From contig JAJZDO010000464.1 in assembly GCA_021805955.1 (NCBI GenBank), positions 1 to 5,920 of the forward strand: a DNA stretch of 5,920 nucleotides, read 5' to 3'. Below are positions 4,828 through 5,920 of the stretch, in pieces. The notes under the pieces were generated by a model that had not been told where the DNA came from, did not search any database, and was given only the letters and a program-made list of their open reading frames with translations. Each line of letters starts with the position of its first letter. Position 1 is the first letter of the stretch. Both the position numbers and the translations under genes were made by a program. Source of the stretch: Acidobacteriota bacterium. Lineage in GTDB: Bacteria; Acidobacteriota; Terriglobia; Terriglobales; Acidobacteriaceae.

Positions 4828-5920
4828 GCGCCCAGACACAGCTATTCTCTGACGAGTTGACCTTTGAGACGCCCGAGACCGAAGGAATTAAGTATGCAGG
4901 CTCAAAGCTCAGATTGATCCCACAAATACTTCGTCTGGCAAGAAAAGTACACGCGCAAACTGTCTTCGACGGTTTTTCGGGCACAACTAGAGTGTCGCAA
5001 GCCTTTGCTCAATCCGGATACGATGTGGCGTGCAACGATCATGCAATCTGGTCTGAGGTCTTCGGAATCTGTTATTTGAAAGGTAAAGCACCGCGAGAGT
5101 ATGGTGCCTTGATTCAGCATTTGAACGCTGTACCGCCGACAGATGGCTGGTTCACGGAGTTCTATGGTGGCGACCCAGAGAAAGAAAAGCAACCCAAGCG
5201 GCCATGGCAAATCCACAACACTCGAAAGCTTGACGCAATCCGCGAAGAAATTGAGAAATTGTCTCTCAATCCCATCGACAAGTGCGTGGCTCTGACCAGC
5301 CTGATTATGGCCCTCGATCAAGTAGACAGTAGCCTCGGACACTTCGTTTCTTATCTCCGAGAATGGTCTCCCCGATCATACAAAAAACTCCAGCTACGAG
5401 TTCCAGCTATTGTGCGAAACGGACCTGTTCGCGACCATCATGTCCTCCGAGCGGACATTTTTGATGCAGTGACAAATGTTGAGGCCGACATTGCCTACTA
5501 TGATCCACCTTATGGTTCAAATAATGAAAAAATGCCGCCGTCACGGGTACGGTATGCCTCTTACTACCATGTCTGGACGACTATTTGCCTTTTTGATAGA
5601 CCCGCTCTCTTCGGTAAGGTGAACAGGAGGGCTGACAGTTCAGATACCGTAGCGAATTCTCCATTTGAAGACTTTAGAAGAAATGAAAATGGCAAGTTTA
5701 TTGCCGTCGAAGCAATTGCTGCATTGCTTGCTACAACTCGCTCGAAATACATTATTTTGTCATATAGTTCGGGAGGCAGGGCCACTTCCAAAGAATTGAA
5801 CGAAGCAATTGAATCCTGCGGAGAGTTGCTTGAAGTGATAGAGGTGGATTACAAGCGTAATGTTATGGCTGATATGAAGTGGACGAATGAATGGTTGAGG
5901 GATGCCGAAGCACCTAACAG
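4824..5920 (+). CDS. D12-class adenine-N6 DNA methyltransferase (3' partial)
   Basis: This frame is open from ATG 4824 to the window end (365 codons, no stop), overlapping the preceding TGA as ATGA. It transfers methyl from S-adenosylmethionine to adenine N6 in a specific site, protecting DNA from the coupled endonuclease. The motif order is that of the alpha (D12, MethyltransfD12) class: motif X KYAGSK (23-28), motif I VFDGFSGTTRVSQAF (47-61) with the SAM-binding loop, an acidic strand end CND (70-72) as motif II, a long variable region (about 85-210) as target recognition domain, then catalytic motif IV DPPY (227-230). Later blocks include HVWTTICLFDRPALFG and NRRAD (about 249-271), SPFEDF (279-284) and the strand YIILSYSS (309-316). 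It is longer than Dam (278 residues), as restriction-linked members often are. Its codons are AT-richer than those of the left-hand genes, pointing to horizontal origin. The class is confident, the target sequence cannot be read. Confidence 0.9.
   Translation, partial: MSAQTQLFSDELTFETPETEGIKYAGSKLRLIPQILRLARKVHAQTVFDGFSGTTRVSQAFAQSGYDVACNDHAIWSEVFGICYLKGKAPREYGALIQHLNAVPPTDGWFTEFYGGDPEKEKQPKRPWQIHNTRKLDAIREEIEKLSLNPIDKCVALTSLIMALDQVDSSLGHFVSYLREWSPRSYKKLQLRVPAIVRNGPVRDHHVLRADIFDAVTNVEADIAYYDPPYGSNNEKMPPSRVRYASYYHVWTTICLFDRPALFGKVNRRADSSDTVANSPFEDFRRNENGKFIAVEAIAALLATTRSKYIILSYSSGGRATSKELNEAIESCGELLEVIEVDYKRNVMADMKWTNEWLRDAEAPN

Noticed and set aside
4902..5342. 146-codon minus-strand frame over the methyltransferase gene
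   Set aside because: The + strand frame carries clear methyltransferase motifs (KYAGSK, motif I) in this span. The antisense translation has no recognisable feature.

Overview
The window looks like chromosomal DNA from a Gram-negative, fairly GC-rich bacterium, most likely an acidobacterium (Terriglobia/Acidobacteriaceae type). This is an inference. It rests on a DUF5916-type outer-membrane protein with a CBM9-like N-terminus, a family common in Acidobacteriota, Bacteroidota and Gemmatimonadota, together with GC-rich codon use in the left part. All supported genes are on the + strand.

Left part (1-3592), GC-rich and ordinary. First comes the 3' part of a large outer-membrane beta-barrel gene of the DUF5916/CBM9-like class, whose start lies before the window. 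A 185-base gap follows, with one doubtful 47-codon ORF that overlaps the next start by ATGA. Then comes a complete ABC-F ATPase of the YbiT type (531 residues, two intact ABC modules), a ribosome-acting translation factor. Its stop codon lies inside a perfect 13-bp hairpin (3563-3592) that has no T-tract.

Right part (about 3660-5920), clearly poorer in GC and with different codon use, probably a horizontally acquired defence cassette. After a short leader region with a strong Shine-Dalgarno site come three genes joined by ATGA stop/start overlaps. (1) A 76-residue protein matches only the N-terminal third of a proteasome/HslV-type Ntn hydrolase but keeps its Thr-Asp-Lys positions. (2) A 279-residue protein is probably a type II restriction endonuclease of PD-(D/E)XK type. 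(3) A D12-class (alpha) adenine-N6 DNA methyltransferase runs off the right end of the window.

The methyltransferase is the best-supported member of the cassette. The endonuclease call depends on that neighbour and on a D...S-x-K pattern. The most interesting question is why a severely shortened Ntn-hydrolase-like ORF is translationally coupled ahead of a restriction-modification pair. It could be the stump of a gene cut by the cassette, or a true small third component.
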